A stretch of DNA of 64,000 nucleotides from NCBI GenBank assembly GCA_949987565.1, contig OX465110.1, positions 18,329,481 to 18,393,480 of the forward strand, read 5' to 3'. The stretch is from Luidia sarsii (lineage: Eukaryota; Echinodermata; Asteroidea; Paxillosida; Luidiidae). This document shows positions 23,801 through 36,500 of the stretch, one piece after another. The translations under genes were made by a program, and so were the position numbers. The notes under the pieces are model-generated. The model saw only the letters and a list, made by a program, of their open reading frames with translations. It ran no database searches and was not told where the DNA came from. The stretch's first letter is position 1, and each line of letters starts with the position of its first letter.

Positions 23801-26800
23801 GAGCGTACACATGTACTTTGCAGCACTCAGATTTTCAGCTTTTAAAGTTCTGGGTCAATCAAAGTTTGTTTGGCCACCGGGGAATATGCTGTGGTGGCAG
23901 CTAGAAAAATGGGGGAAGCATTTATTTTAGACAAGTTGTGAATTCACTGCAAGGGAAAAAATGCACAATTTATATGGTATACATACATGCATGTATTGTA
24001 GGTGTACATGTACATATGTACAGTACATGTACATGTTTTATGCATTGTGCAGAGTCTGTGATGTCACATGCACTTTTCCACTCATCTGATTCTCTCTGGA
24101 ATCACTTGCCCGTAGATTTTGGCTTTCACTGTCTGCCCAGGAATCTTTTGTATATCTACTGGTGCAGAAGTGAAGCGCCATTGTGTACCCTGGTACACTG
24201 TACACATGTACATGTACATGTGTACTGTACTGTATGTGTACTGTAATGCCGTGTAATGCCCCTGCCTATTTTTTTTTTTGCAGCGTTAAATACCCTGTAT
24301 TGCTTGAATTCACACTGTGCACACGCATGGCCTATATTACTGTACATGTACATGTATACATCAATATTCCATTCTTCTCACTCAACGATACTGGTACGAA
24401 TGGTCCAACTAGAGCCTCAATGTGTCAATTACGGTATAGTTCCCTAACCCAGCGCTGCGGCCCCAGCGTTGCCGTGCATATTATTGCATTATGAGTCCAC
24501 GATTGGTTTTGTATTTTCCCTTTGACATGTACATGTACTACATGTACATGTATGTAAATGCCCTTCCTTCTCACGGCATGGAAAAACACTTGACAAAACA
24601 AGGTAGCAGTGCAGACACCCAGACCACTTCCCTCCCACCCTCCCCACCCCTCACACACGCACTGACAACCCAAAATAGAAATGGGAAAAATAAAAAACAA
24701 GAATCTTTCCCAGTTTTGAAATGGATTAATTCCCCGAGTGTTTATAGACAGATGTATACCTTAGGGATTTTAATTCAGGGTATCCCAGGATGAGGTGTTT
24801 TTTTGGTCGGCTCCATTCCTCCCCCTCTTTCCTTTTCTGCATGTACGTTCGTGACGTGTTCGCGTACAGCAGACTATAAAATGCCAGAATTGACGTCATC
24901 GAACGAGGCGCTGCGGCACATGTCATAGGGATGCGTGTGTGTGTTGTGTACTGGGAGGGGGGGGGGGAGATGGTGATGGTTGAGAGAGGAGGGGGGGGGA
25001 TGGTAGTGGAGGTTGTTGTTCAGAGATAATGCCAAGACAAGATAGCCTCTGGCAGGGCTTGTGTGGATCTGTCCTTCGACTTCAGGGGTCAGGAGAGGGG
25101 GAGAGATGGAAAAGAGAAAAAAAATCCCACCTAGGCAGGAGGACTGACTTGTTGTTTACAGTGTAGAAACCTCGGTGCATTGGACACAGCCCAGGGGACT
25201 GGTTCCCTGGGGACAGGACTAACTGGACTGTTAGGGCAGTCAGTAGCTGTCACCCCCCCCCCCTCCCCGGTTTTTCCCCTTTTTCGCACCATCTGATAAA
25301 CCAACGGCATCCCTGGCATCCCATCCTTGGGAAGATGATTGCTTTCCGTTTTGTGTAGGCAAATGCCTGTCTGAGTTACAGTGTGTATATTGTTTTTTTA
25401 TTGTGCACAGTTACAGGCATACGGATGTGTACCTTACAGTTGTATACATATGGTGGAAGTGATATGCACCGTTTGATGGTTTCCCCCTTATCGTTAAAAT
25501 GTCAATCAAAATACATGTACAATGGATCCGAATTTAGCCGCACTTAAAACATTGTTTCAATTTGTTTGTGAAGTCGTCATGTTACTCTTAGGAAAGGTCA
25601 GTTACCGGTTTTTCTTTGTACAGGTAGTTTGTACACACGTTTACTGCATTTGGTTCTAATGAGCTGAAAACAAAGGACTTTCCATATTTTTCTTTCATAT
25701 ACATGTACATGTACATAATAGTATACAGTACAAATGTACTGTACTGTAAGTTAGTGTACATTTTAGAGAGACTGATGTTTGGATCCTAGCAGTATCTTTT
25801 TAATATCAAAGCCAAAAAGACACACTGTGCCTTTGATGAAGGCTCTCCCAATTTTGCACGATTTGCAATGGTTTGGACATCGTCAAGCAGTTTGCAACAT
25901 TTTTTTCTGTCATTTGGGCAATTGTTTCCAAGGAAGCATGGTTTGCCAAGGGAGTGCCCGAGACCAACTGTCCATGCCGGGATCAGGGGCCTGACACTTG
26001 AGCAGTTAGCAGTCCTGTGATGCGGCCGGGTTTGAAAGAGCTCAGTGAGTGAGCCACATTAGTCGGCTGTGGCAAACCTTACCGAAACAACCCCACAACC
26101 CCACCCACACAATATGCAATACACACTCACCCACCACCTTGGCACATGTGCATTGATCAGCATTGAGTCCCACCCACACATCTTCTAATTTACTGTACAA
26201 GAAGGAATGCAATGCAGTGATTTCAGAACTCGGCAGAAAACCCTCAGACATACATGTACCGGTATACACCGTCTTGCATGAAAAGAGTTGATGTATTTTT
26301 TTGTAGAGGAAAGAATATACAGAAAGCAAGTCAATACAGGTGCTATTGATAGCCTGTGATTTTATTTTTGCTAGGGCTAAGAAAACTATAATTTTAAATG
26401 TATACATATATCAAATTTCGTTTTTAGTCTAAGGATATATACATATGTACAGTGTGTGTATGTACAGTAGATTCTTGTTACTCTTAAAATATCTAGATAG
26501 GATTACACTGAACAACATATGTACATGTACACGTATTGTAAATCCAGCACTACTGGTTTTTTAAAAGAAAGTGAGTTACAGTTTATTTTCCTTATTACCG
26601 GTATACATGTACACACTGTAAGTATGTACGTGTTGAGTTGTACACCCACTGACCCAAATAATGTTTAATTGGAGAATATCCCTCAAAGTACGTGTACTGT
26701 ACAGTGTACAGTACATGTACAGTATTATGTGTGTTGTACAATGGACATGTAAGGAAGTATTGCCAACTGCCTACAATCTTCAATGGCCAAATGAATGTTC

Positions 26801-27480
26801 GGTATATCGGCTTTCGTTATAACCGATGTTCCACTGTAAATAATGAACCCAGTTTTGCTCGCGCGAATCACAATTTTGACTGTCCAGAGTTAGTTTGTGA
26901 GGCGAATTTGGAAAGAAAAAAAGACCCTCATTTAAAATTAATTAAATAAAAAAATAAAAATTGCCTACATGGGTATGTATTCTGCGGTAGCTGTGATTTG
27001 TTTGCTAGATCCACCGGTCTATTTCAGTGATTTAAATCAATTAAAATCAATTGTAAGATGGTGAGTGAAGCCCAGAAACCACACGGCCTATCACAACTTA
27101 CAATTTGTACATGTACGATGGGTTATCCATCATCGTAAGTCAGGCATGCAACTGTTGAATTGTAAAAAAAAGAGGAAAATGTCCGAATGAAACTGCGAGC
27201 GCGAAAGCCCTTACAGCGTGTGGTTTGGGGCCCGCTTAAGGGCCCCCGAAAAATTTGGATTCTAGATGCACTGTGGTGCATTCTGAGCAGTTTTTGACCA
27301 CTTATGACTTTAAGCTGAGTGACAGATTTTCACAACCTTTTTCAAGGCATACACCCAGAAAATTGAATTTTTGTTTACACAAAATGAAAAGTAAACATCA
27401 AAGTTTTTAACCTGATCTCAGCATGTGTTTTAAATAATAGTTAGGGGAGAAGAAATATCTTGTTTTATTCATGTACATGT

Positions 27481-27513
<33 letters not shown>

Positions 27514-30500
27514 TTTTTTTTTTTTTTATTTAAAATTCTTTTTAAATGCGGAAATCCGCGGATCCGCGGAAAAGTTGCATGCCTGGTAAGTTGAGCTAGG
27601 ATGCATCGTACACTAAGGCTTTGTGTCATCCACCGCAGGGCTGCCCTTCTTTTTCCAGAATAGTGCATCCTGACACATTCTTGGTTCATAGACATTTTGT
27701 CTGCCCGTGACCATGGTTACGCATTCTCCTTGTTGGAGGGGAGGGATTGGGGGTTTGGGAACTGGGGGGTTGGGAGCGGGGGAAATGGAGGCCAATTGTT
27801 GGCAGTCTCCATAAATTTTCTCCCTAATTGCTGCCAGACCTGGCTGGTTGTTGAACAATAAACTACTTGTACACACACATGTAGATCTGTATTTATGATA
27901 GAAGTGATTGAAACTGTGATTTGATGATTGTACTGTACATGTGTGTATCTATTATTGGATAAAAGATACTGTACAGTTTATAGATAAGACTTCAAGGTTT
28001 ACATGGTGGAAGTACATGTACATGTGTGTGTACCAGGTCTAACTTCTAAGATGGAGCGTGTGGCTCAAAATGATATGACATGTACACCATGTATACATGT
28101 GCATTAGGCCCTATTTTTTGTTTTAGCCATCATTTGGAAATACACAGCAGTGACAGCACCACATACTGTATGTGTGCTTCCAAATCCATTTTCATCATAT
28201 CTGTAATCTAAAAACCAAGGTGTCAAAATGTAACAATTCAAAGGGCCTGATGTTTCAATCCTAGCATGACACCTTTCTCAATGATTACTGTACGTGTACA
28301 GCTCTGCACATGTACAGTACCGTACATGTACATGTACATGTACCGTACTACGTGTACAGGTGTACGTAGGTCTACTGTACAATGTAAAGAAGATGTTTGA
28401 AAATTTAACTACTGGTACATGTACACTTCATACAGGCCATTAGAATGTCAGTGAAGCAGGCAGACATTCCTCTTGCGTACATACTAATGATCATACATGT
28501 ACCACCTCCTACTGTACATGTACACTCCGTGATCGTACTAACCCTTGCACTTTTGGAATGCTACAACGACAAGTTTGGTTTACTGAAGTGTTCGGTGGCA
28601 CTGTAGGAATACATGTACTGTACATGTACAGTGTACATGTACATGTAGTTCTGGGTGGAGTCTTTTTCATGAATTGGTTTTGTTGTCTGGATATTATTGA
28701 CAGCACAAAACCAAGTCACACATTTGAAAATAGAGAACGTCATTTTTGTGGGCCGAGTACAGATGCATGCACAGAGCTTCGCTTGGTTTAAAAAAAAAAA
28801 CAAAAAAAACCAACCAAGCCACATCTGCCATGGCCACACATGTGCACCATAAAATGACATCAAGCATGGATGGCATGTAATAAAAACAATTTTGATGGAT
28901 TTTCGGTCTGCGTGTACACTCATGTACATGTACGGTGTATCTCTTGACAATCCTTGACGCTTTGGTGACTCTGCGTGATTTACTTTCTGTTGCACAAGGG
29001 GTTGGGGGGGCCTGCCAAATTAAAGCCGGTTCCAGAACGGCAGCCGCGGCCATGTCTACGGATGTCTTTTACGCGCTGTCTATGCCTCAGTGCAGTCAGA
29101 CACGCCGGGTTTTTTTTTCTTCCCACGACGCCCGGCCGTAGCCGTTTATACGGATCTAGACGAGTCGTTAACTGTTTTTCATGTGACGCATGAAATTCAT
29201 TTCTCTCCATGCTCCTGCAATCGGCTGAGGCGAATTTTGAAAAAAAAAAAAAACACAACTCTCTCATGCTCCTGCAATCAGTGTGATGTTACGGACCATG
29301 CGGTTGACACACTGCATATTAATTAACCCCATCAGGGAACACCGCCCCAAACCGCTATTAATTCCTAAAATAAAGCCAGCAACCTTGTTTGTTTTTGGCT
29401 GAACTGCACAGGACAATCAGTGTGTGTGCATAAGGCATTAAAATACTCGTTTAAGTAGCCGCTCTTTAATCACCCCCCCCCCCCCCCCGTATTAAACAGC
29501 TTAAAGGGGGCTCGGTTCATAACTGTCAAGAGTGGCCAGTCAGCAGGGCTAGCTGCATGACTGTGCTTTATATGTACATGTAGTAATCGTTCAAATTTCT
29601 GACAGGGCAATCTTCGATATTCCTCAATATGGTGTACATGTAAATGGGTACCCACTTCCCCCTTCCAAGTTCTCGGTTCTGTAACCCCCCGAAAAAAAAC
29701 AAAAAAAACAACATTTTTGTATTGTCAGGATCAAAGCAAGGATACATTTGTATTGAATTCTTGACCTTCTAAAGGAAAAATCTTCCGGGGTAATTTTTTT
29801 GTGAACCTGCACGCATTGTGAAGAGTTACATGTACATGTAACTTGGTCTTGCATAAACCACAAGACTCTTGTCAGTACATGTAGGTCTCATGCTGAGCTG
29901 AATTTTGACCCATTTTTGGTTTTTTGGGGGGTCTCCCTTGGTCTTACAGTATTCTTTATTAAGCGTCTTCTACGGAGAAACACCAGTCTTTTGCGATTGA
30001 CTTTTTAAGTTTTTGAATTTCTGATGTTTTTCATGGATTTGCGGGCACCGGACGATTTCAGAATTCGGGTACCCCCAGTTCCAAATGACCCCATGTTGGC
30101 CAGCTGCTGAGGGGAGTGTTTGTCTTAAACTCACTTCTTCCCTTTTTCTCCTTTTGTTTTTTTCTTTGCCATCCGCCGATCTGACAGATGTGTGGAGTCT
30201 GGGCGTGCTGCTGTACATGCTGGTGTGCGGCGAGCCGCCCTTCAACGAAACCAATGACAGCGAGACCCTGACCATGATCATGGACTGTAAATACTACTTG
30301 CCCGACCACATCTCAGAGGACTGCAAGGAGTAAGTCTAGCAGATGGGGGTGTTGGTGATGGTGGGGGTTGGTGATGGTGGTGGTGGTGGTGGTGGTGGTG
30401 GTGGTGGTGGTGATGGTGTTGGTTGGTGATGGTGGTGGCGAATTTGAATAATACCGTATATAGTGGCGGGTACCAGGTTGCATTGATTATATGTACAAGT

Positions 30501-33500
30501 AACAGATGAGGATTGGATTTCAGGTTGTTCGTGGTGAAAGTAGAAAGATAAGGGGTTTGTGCTGACACCGTGTAAAATAAATATCTTTTGTGATTGAGCT
30601 TACATATAGTTAACTCCTGAATAGAACTGGCGGACTCAACATTTTCAAGAGTACGTGTACATTGTACATTTATACTCTGTAGTCTGTTCGTCACAAGGGG
30701 AGCCCCCATTTTGTGAAATTAACACATGTTTTGGCTAAGAGTGTGATTTAGTGGAGTTTTGCCCAACTCAGTGAGAATGAATCCCGCCTGAGCTGCCTGT
30801 ATTTTTTTGGTTCAGCAGGCAATCAGGCAAATCACTGTGCACACAGCTACATGTAATTGTTATTCAAGGGTGGCATACCCCCTCTATTGAAATCACAAAA
30901 TTCAAACGAAGCTGAGGCATGTAACCCGACCTTTGGCCTTCAAAGCAAATCTTTTCGTGCCCGGACACAAATTGCTGCTGATTGCTGAAGCATTTCTATG
31001 AATCTGCATGTATGCGTACATGTAGTCCTTTCTCAAGGTGACAACAATTGAGACAGATTTCTCAGTTACGTTGGACAACTTTAATCGTAATGCTTCTTCC
31101 TATACATGTACATGTACATGTACACACAGGCCTACACTGTACATGTACCTGCAGTTTACACACATGTTAATTTCATTAGGAGAAAACAGCTCCCAGTTCT
31201 GTCAAATCAATAACGACATATTTCTGTCTTGCACGTAATAGTACTACATGTATTTCCCGATCCCGTGCCACGCATTCTGTTCTAATCCAAAGCTACAGGA
31301 AGTACGCAAGTGTGTAAGTCGGGGAAGAAAAAAAAAAAAAGGAAAATCCTTGAAAACTCCACGAAATAGGCTTATATACTGTACATGTACATGTACACTG
31401 AGCGCATAAGCTTTGCGAGAATTTTTTGGAAATGGAATCCTTGAAATCAGACCCAGCTCACAGTTGGTAAGTTAAAGGCTCCTGGAATGCCGAGATCCAT
31501 TCAACATTGGGCGCTGTCTGCTGAGCTCTCCAGCTCTCACATAGTAATCAGGTAGACAGACGTGCCACCGCCGGCTATCTGGTGCAAGCAAGCCCAGGCC
31601 GGTTTAAAGGGGGGGTGCGGCCGGGCAGGAGGCTCCTCGTCCCAAACATTAAAGGGGGAAAGAAAAAGAAAACGGGAAAAAGAGAGAAGTGCAGTCTGAC
31701 TGAGCTTCTTTCCTGGAATCAGAGTTTCAGATGCTGTTAGATTTTTGAATTCCTGAACGAAATGGACCCATTCTTGATGAATGGGTCCATTTCTTGATGA
31801 TATATGAGTGACGCTTAAAAAAAAAAAAACTAACCCTATCGTTGATCTTTGCGCTGTCTAGTTGCATTCAGATAGTGTGGTCGTCGTCATGGCAGCCGGC
31901 CGTAGTTGACCATCGTATCCTCATCCTCTTCTGACAGTGTTTTCTCATGCGAGCGCGACATAAATTAGTCTCCGTCCTGCGCTTTCTTTTTCCAAGGAAT
32001 TCCGAGGGGTCGGGGCACTGAATTTTCACAAATTTACCTGTTCTTCGTCTCGGTGCTGTGAGTGGAGTGGGCTGTTCCAAAACGGATCGATTGATTCTTG
32101 CACTTGCCAGTTCTGTTCAGATAACATCTAGGAGTCTTGTCATCTGACTGTCTTCAACAAGGGGCCCTGACAGGCTTCCATCCGGGGATCTCCCCACTAT
32201 ACCGTCTTCCATATTACTTTTAGCACTTGTAATTGAATGTACTTCACTGTGCGGTTACCGCTTGTCACTTCGCCTTGCACAGTTCACACTCATGACTCTA
32301 TCCCCTTTTCATGAAAAAAAAGAAGAGAAAATAAAATTTTTGTAAAGCTGTTTTCTCAGTGCATTACATGTAGTGTACATGTACGGATATATCTAATCAT
32401 ACAGTAGCTAAATTTAAATTGAAATATTTCTTTTCTTTGGTGCATGATCCCGGCAGGAATCTTTCGGCAAGAAAGGTCCTGCCAGGATCGAAACATCAGG
32501 CCTTCTTAAAGGTCCTATACCACAGTGGTAAAGGTCAAAACATAAAAAAAAGCAATAATATGAAGGTTTTTTTTTTAGCTCAAATAGTAATCGGAGAATG
32601 TAGAAAAATGCCCCCCAAAATCCCCCCAAAAACGTCACGGTTTACGCACCGTTCTGTAGTGTAAGAAATTGTTTATTCAGAGTAATAAAGTACTTGTCAA
32701 TGTTTGAGTGAAGATTTCTCGAAAAGTACAGCATTCCAGACCGTAAGATTTCAACATGAGGATTCTGATCAGTCTATCATGACCATCTAGGAATTGTAAA
32801 TTAGAAGGAAATCTGTGGACATCGATGTTTCCCGATCTCCCCTTTAAAAAAGGATATTGTTCTTACCGGTATATATTTTGCGTCATTCCAGTCATCCCTT
32901 TTGACTTTCAAGAGTTATAATGAAGAATGTTTGGACAATTTCCACATCAGTTTTCGGCTCTGTGGGCAGCATACTTGTCCCATGTGGCAGCTTCGAGTAA
33001 TATATTTCCAGTAGGCGTGCAATTAGGAAATGCTGTCTGTCTCAACAGACCAAAAAAAAAAAAAAAAAAAAAAAAAAGATGACCACAAAAGGTTACATGG
33101 AACTGGGACGGGACTGATGGTGTGATTTAGTCCCCTCCAAATCACCAGACTAAATGTCATCTGTCTCTCTTTTTTTGGGGGGTCTCTAAGAAGGGATGGA
33201 GGGGTCCACAGACTGTCTGATTTGACAAGACGGACAGTAATTGCTCATTGAGTTTAATGATAGAGAGGTTTCGCAAGTGAAAGGATACGGTTAGTGCAAT
33301 GGAGACGTCATCAATTAAGACGCCGCACGGTACTTGCTATCCGCTAAACGCGCCGACAACACGGATATCTCGCTCACTATAAAACATAAGTGTCGAAACG
33401 GGTAGGAAAATTTTAATTTCTAGTAAATCGTCTTTAGTTTTTTGGGTTTTTTTTCATGTGTGGTTTTGGTCAGAAATGAGTAATCGCTGATTATACATGA

Positions 33501-36500
33501 ACATGTAATCGGTGAACATTTAATCGCTGAATATACACTACACGAACATGTAAGGGCCATTTGACTTCGAAATACAAAAAGATGAGTCTCAATGTTAGGT
33601 ATCAAAATGTTGCTTTATGTTTTGGGAATAGACTTTATTTTAGGCGTATTCTACACAGCGTTGGGATAGTGAACAGCGCCACCAATACGCCGGGATTGCG
33701 GAATGGCGAAATGGCCAATAAACTGGTACGGATAGCTGAACGTATGCGGATGAGTTTGCGTGCAAAATCTCCCTATTGAGGGAAATCCAACGCACTCTTT
33801 TAACAGTCAGTGAAGCCGGTCTTGCCTAGCCACACCTCTCCTCAAGCAATACCTTCCCCCTCCCCCTCCCGGAGACTGGAGGCAGAAGACCATGGATGAG
33901 GTTGTGGCCGGCCTTGGTGAATGAGTCTGGGACTCTGGAGGGATTGGGTGTGGGTGTCCTCATGATGACCAGCTCTGTGCCGACAAGACACGTTGGCGCA
34001 GTGCTCTTTAGCCGGATAGCTCCTTTTAAAGCCCCTACACAGCATTGGTAAGATCGAAAAAACAGAAATTTTCACAGATTTACATGAAACTTATTCAGTT
34101 TGAAGATGAAGTGATATACAGAAATGTTGCAAACCCAAATGCAAATCTCAAAATTTAGTGGGCCTGACGTTTTGATCCTAGCAGGACCTTTCTCAAAGGC
34201 AGAGTGACAAGGACAAAACAGATACATGTACATGTACATGAAGGAAGGGGGAAGAGAGTGAATAGGACAAGGATGAGAAACAAAGGACAAAGAGGAAAGC
34301 TGGTAGGGTGAGATCAAATGGACGGGCAAGCAGTAGGGTATGGATTAGTGAGAGGAGGGGGAAAGATCAAAGAGAGAAGTGTGGAGGAGTGAACACAAAA
34401 GAGGGATTATCAGTTTGAAGATGGTTAAAATGGTAGAAACCTCGCACTGAAATATTTCTGCCTAACATGCTGTATTTTTGGAGAAAAGAGTAAAAGAAAT
34501 CGTTTACGTCTCACCCCTAGATTTTTCGGAACAAGACGTTGAAAGCTGCATTTTTGCGAAACAAATGGAGCGATTTTCACTATTTTCTCGAGAAAATATC
34601 TGTTTTGTCCTTGTCACTTTGCCTTTGAGAAAGGTCCTGCTAGGATCGAAGCGTCAGGCCCACTCAATTTTAATTTTTTCTCGAGATTTGGTTGGCGGAT
34701 TGAGCTGAAATTGTCACAGGTGTGCTACATTATTTCGTGCATATGTTGGATCAGACAACGTATGGATGCTATTCTTTGACCTCGACCAATGTTGTGTTAT
34801 CCCTTTAAAGCGTTCTCCCCCCCCCATGCATACCTGCTGCGGTCGTTGGGGTGAGGTTGGGTAGGGATGAAGTGGACGGGATGGCATTTCCATCCGTGTG
34901 ATTGTCCCAAGGAGCGAGCAAATGCTACTTAGATATATAAAGAAATAACAAATTAAATTCTTATTTAGGCGGGTTCATACTAGGGGCAAACTAATGATTT
35001 ATGGCCGCGTGAATTCGCGGCTGATTTGCATGAAGGAAGTGAGCCCAGTTTGTTAAGAACATTGCTTGCATAGATTTGGATGCGTGAGGGTATTTACTAT
35101 TTATAAAGTATGTGTGAAACCATGCACGGCTTTATTGGCAACCATGCAAGGCCTTATTGGCAACCTTGTAAGGGCTTGTCACCCGTACAAAGCCCCGTTA
35201 TCAACCATGTAGCTAACAACCATGCAGCTACAGTAACAACTGTGCAGGGGCCTATATTCAACCGTGCAAAGCCTTGCCTACCAACCGTGCACAGCCCTGC
35301 CTATCAACCATACATGTACAAGCCCCAGCCACCTACATGTAGCACACATCTAAAACATCTACATGTACATGTACATGGACTGGACTGATAATGTTCCTTT
35401 AACATGGTGCTTTCAATGCAGCCACACAGTGTCCTAGTATGGCTGCTTTCTGTGCATGTCCAGCTGACCGGAGTGGAGAAAATAAATGCGTGCACTCCTA
35501 GGATCTACATGTACTTGTACTTAAAGCCTGTTTAAGTCGTCACTTGAGTAGAATGAGCAGAGTTGTCTGTCCTCACAAAAGGGCACTGGGTCAGAAGTAA
35601 GTAGTAAACGGGCACCAAGTTGTTATCTTAAGCGGGTAGAAAAACACCAAGGCATGGCTCTTAATTGAACGGTAAACCCGCAGAGGTTCCAAAAGGCAGA
35701 CGGGCTCGAGACTGCTTTGGAGGCATTTACATCGGGTGAGGACGGATGCACAAGTAGCTCTGATTTTTTTGCCATGCTTAAGCCTGTAAACAACTTTTGT
35801 TTACAGTACGCAGAGTCGCTACATGTATTTCTTGTCGGTCTGTGGCTTTCCACATAAATAACTGCCTGGCTGGTTATTCTTGTCTCTTCCTCTTTCTTCT
35901 CCTCGTCCTCCTGCCTTCATTTTCTTCCTCCTCTTCTTTCCCATCTTCTCCCTCTCTTTTTTCTTCCCCTGTTCCCCTCCTGCACAACCTCCTCCACCTC
36001 CACCTTCCTTCATCCAATTCATCTCACCCCCACTTCCTCTTCCACCTTCTCACCCTCTTCCAACTTACCTCCTCATCCATCTCACCAATCACCACCTCCT
36101 TCACCACCTCCTCCACTACCTCCACCACCACCTGCTCTTCCTCTTCCTTCTCCCCTCCTCCATGTTCCTCCTCCTCCCCATCCTTTACCTCCTCCTCATC
36201 CACCTAATCCCCTTCCTCTGCCTCCTCCCCATCCTCCCTCCTCCCCATCCATCTCCTCCCCATCCATCTCCTCCCCCATCCTCCCCACCCTCCACCTCCT
36301 CCGCCACCTCCTCCTCCATCTCCTCCACCTCCTCCCCATCCTCCACCTCCTCGTCATCCTCCACCTCATCCTCCCCATCCTCCACCTCCTCCTCCCCATC
36401 CTCCACCTCCTCCATTCCTTCCTCCCCACCCTTCACCTCCTTCCCATCCTTCACCTCCTCCTCCCCTTCTCCTCCCCCATCCTTCTTCCCCTCCTCCCCA

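Larger units (their letters stand above)
27075..27640. repeat. Host repeat interrupted by a hAT-like element
   Basis: The two outer parts (27075-27140 and 27586-27640) join to resemble 39655-39745: CCTATC(A/G)CA, GGTTATCC, then GTTGAGCT...GCATCGTA and AAGGCTTTG. The middle is the insertion at 27141-27585. Confidence 0.6.
6994..30187 (+). other. SNRK intron 1 (23.2 kb)
   Basis: It runs from GTAAGA to TCTGACAG, and the bases on either side join to make the Asp of DVWSLGV. It holds most of the window's (GTACAT)n microsatellite, a Mutator-like MITE, a hAT-like insertion, a TTAA MITE, a 34-bp minisatellite and several GACG-family copies. I found no nested protein gene: its longest open frames are repeat translations. 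Confidence 0.9.
34030..34804. mobile_element. TTAA-flanked MITE, copy 2, with nested insertions
   Basis: The left end AGCCCCTACACAGCATTGGT and right end ACCAATGTTGTGTTATCCCT match copy 1, with TTAA at 34026-34029 and 34805-34808. The interior is interrupted by GACG-family arms at 34112-34215 and 34598-34680 and by an A/G-rich block between. The order matches copy 1 read in reverse. Confidence 0.75.
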
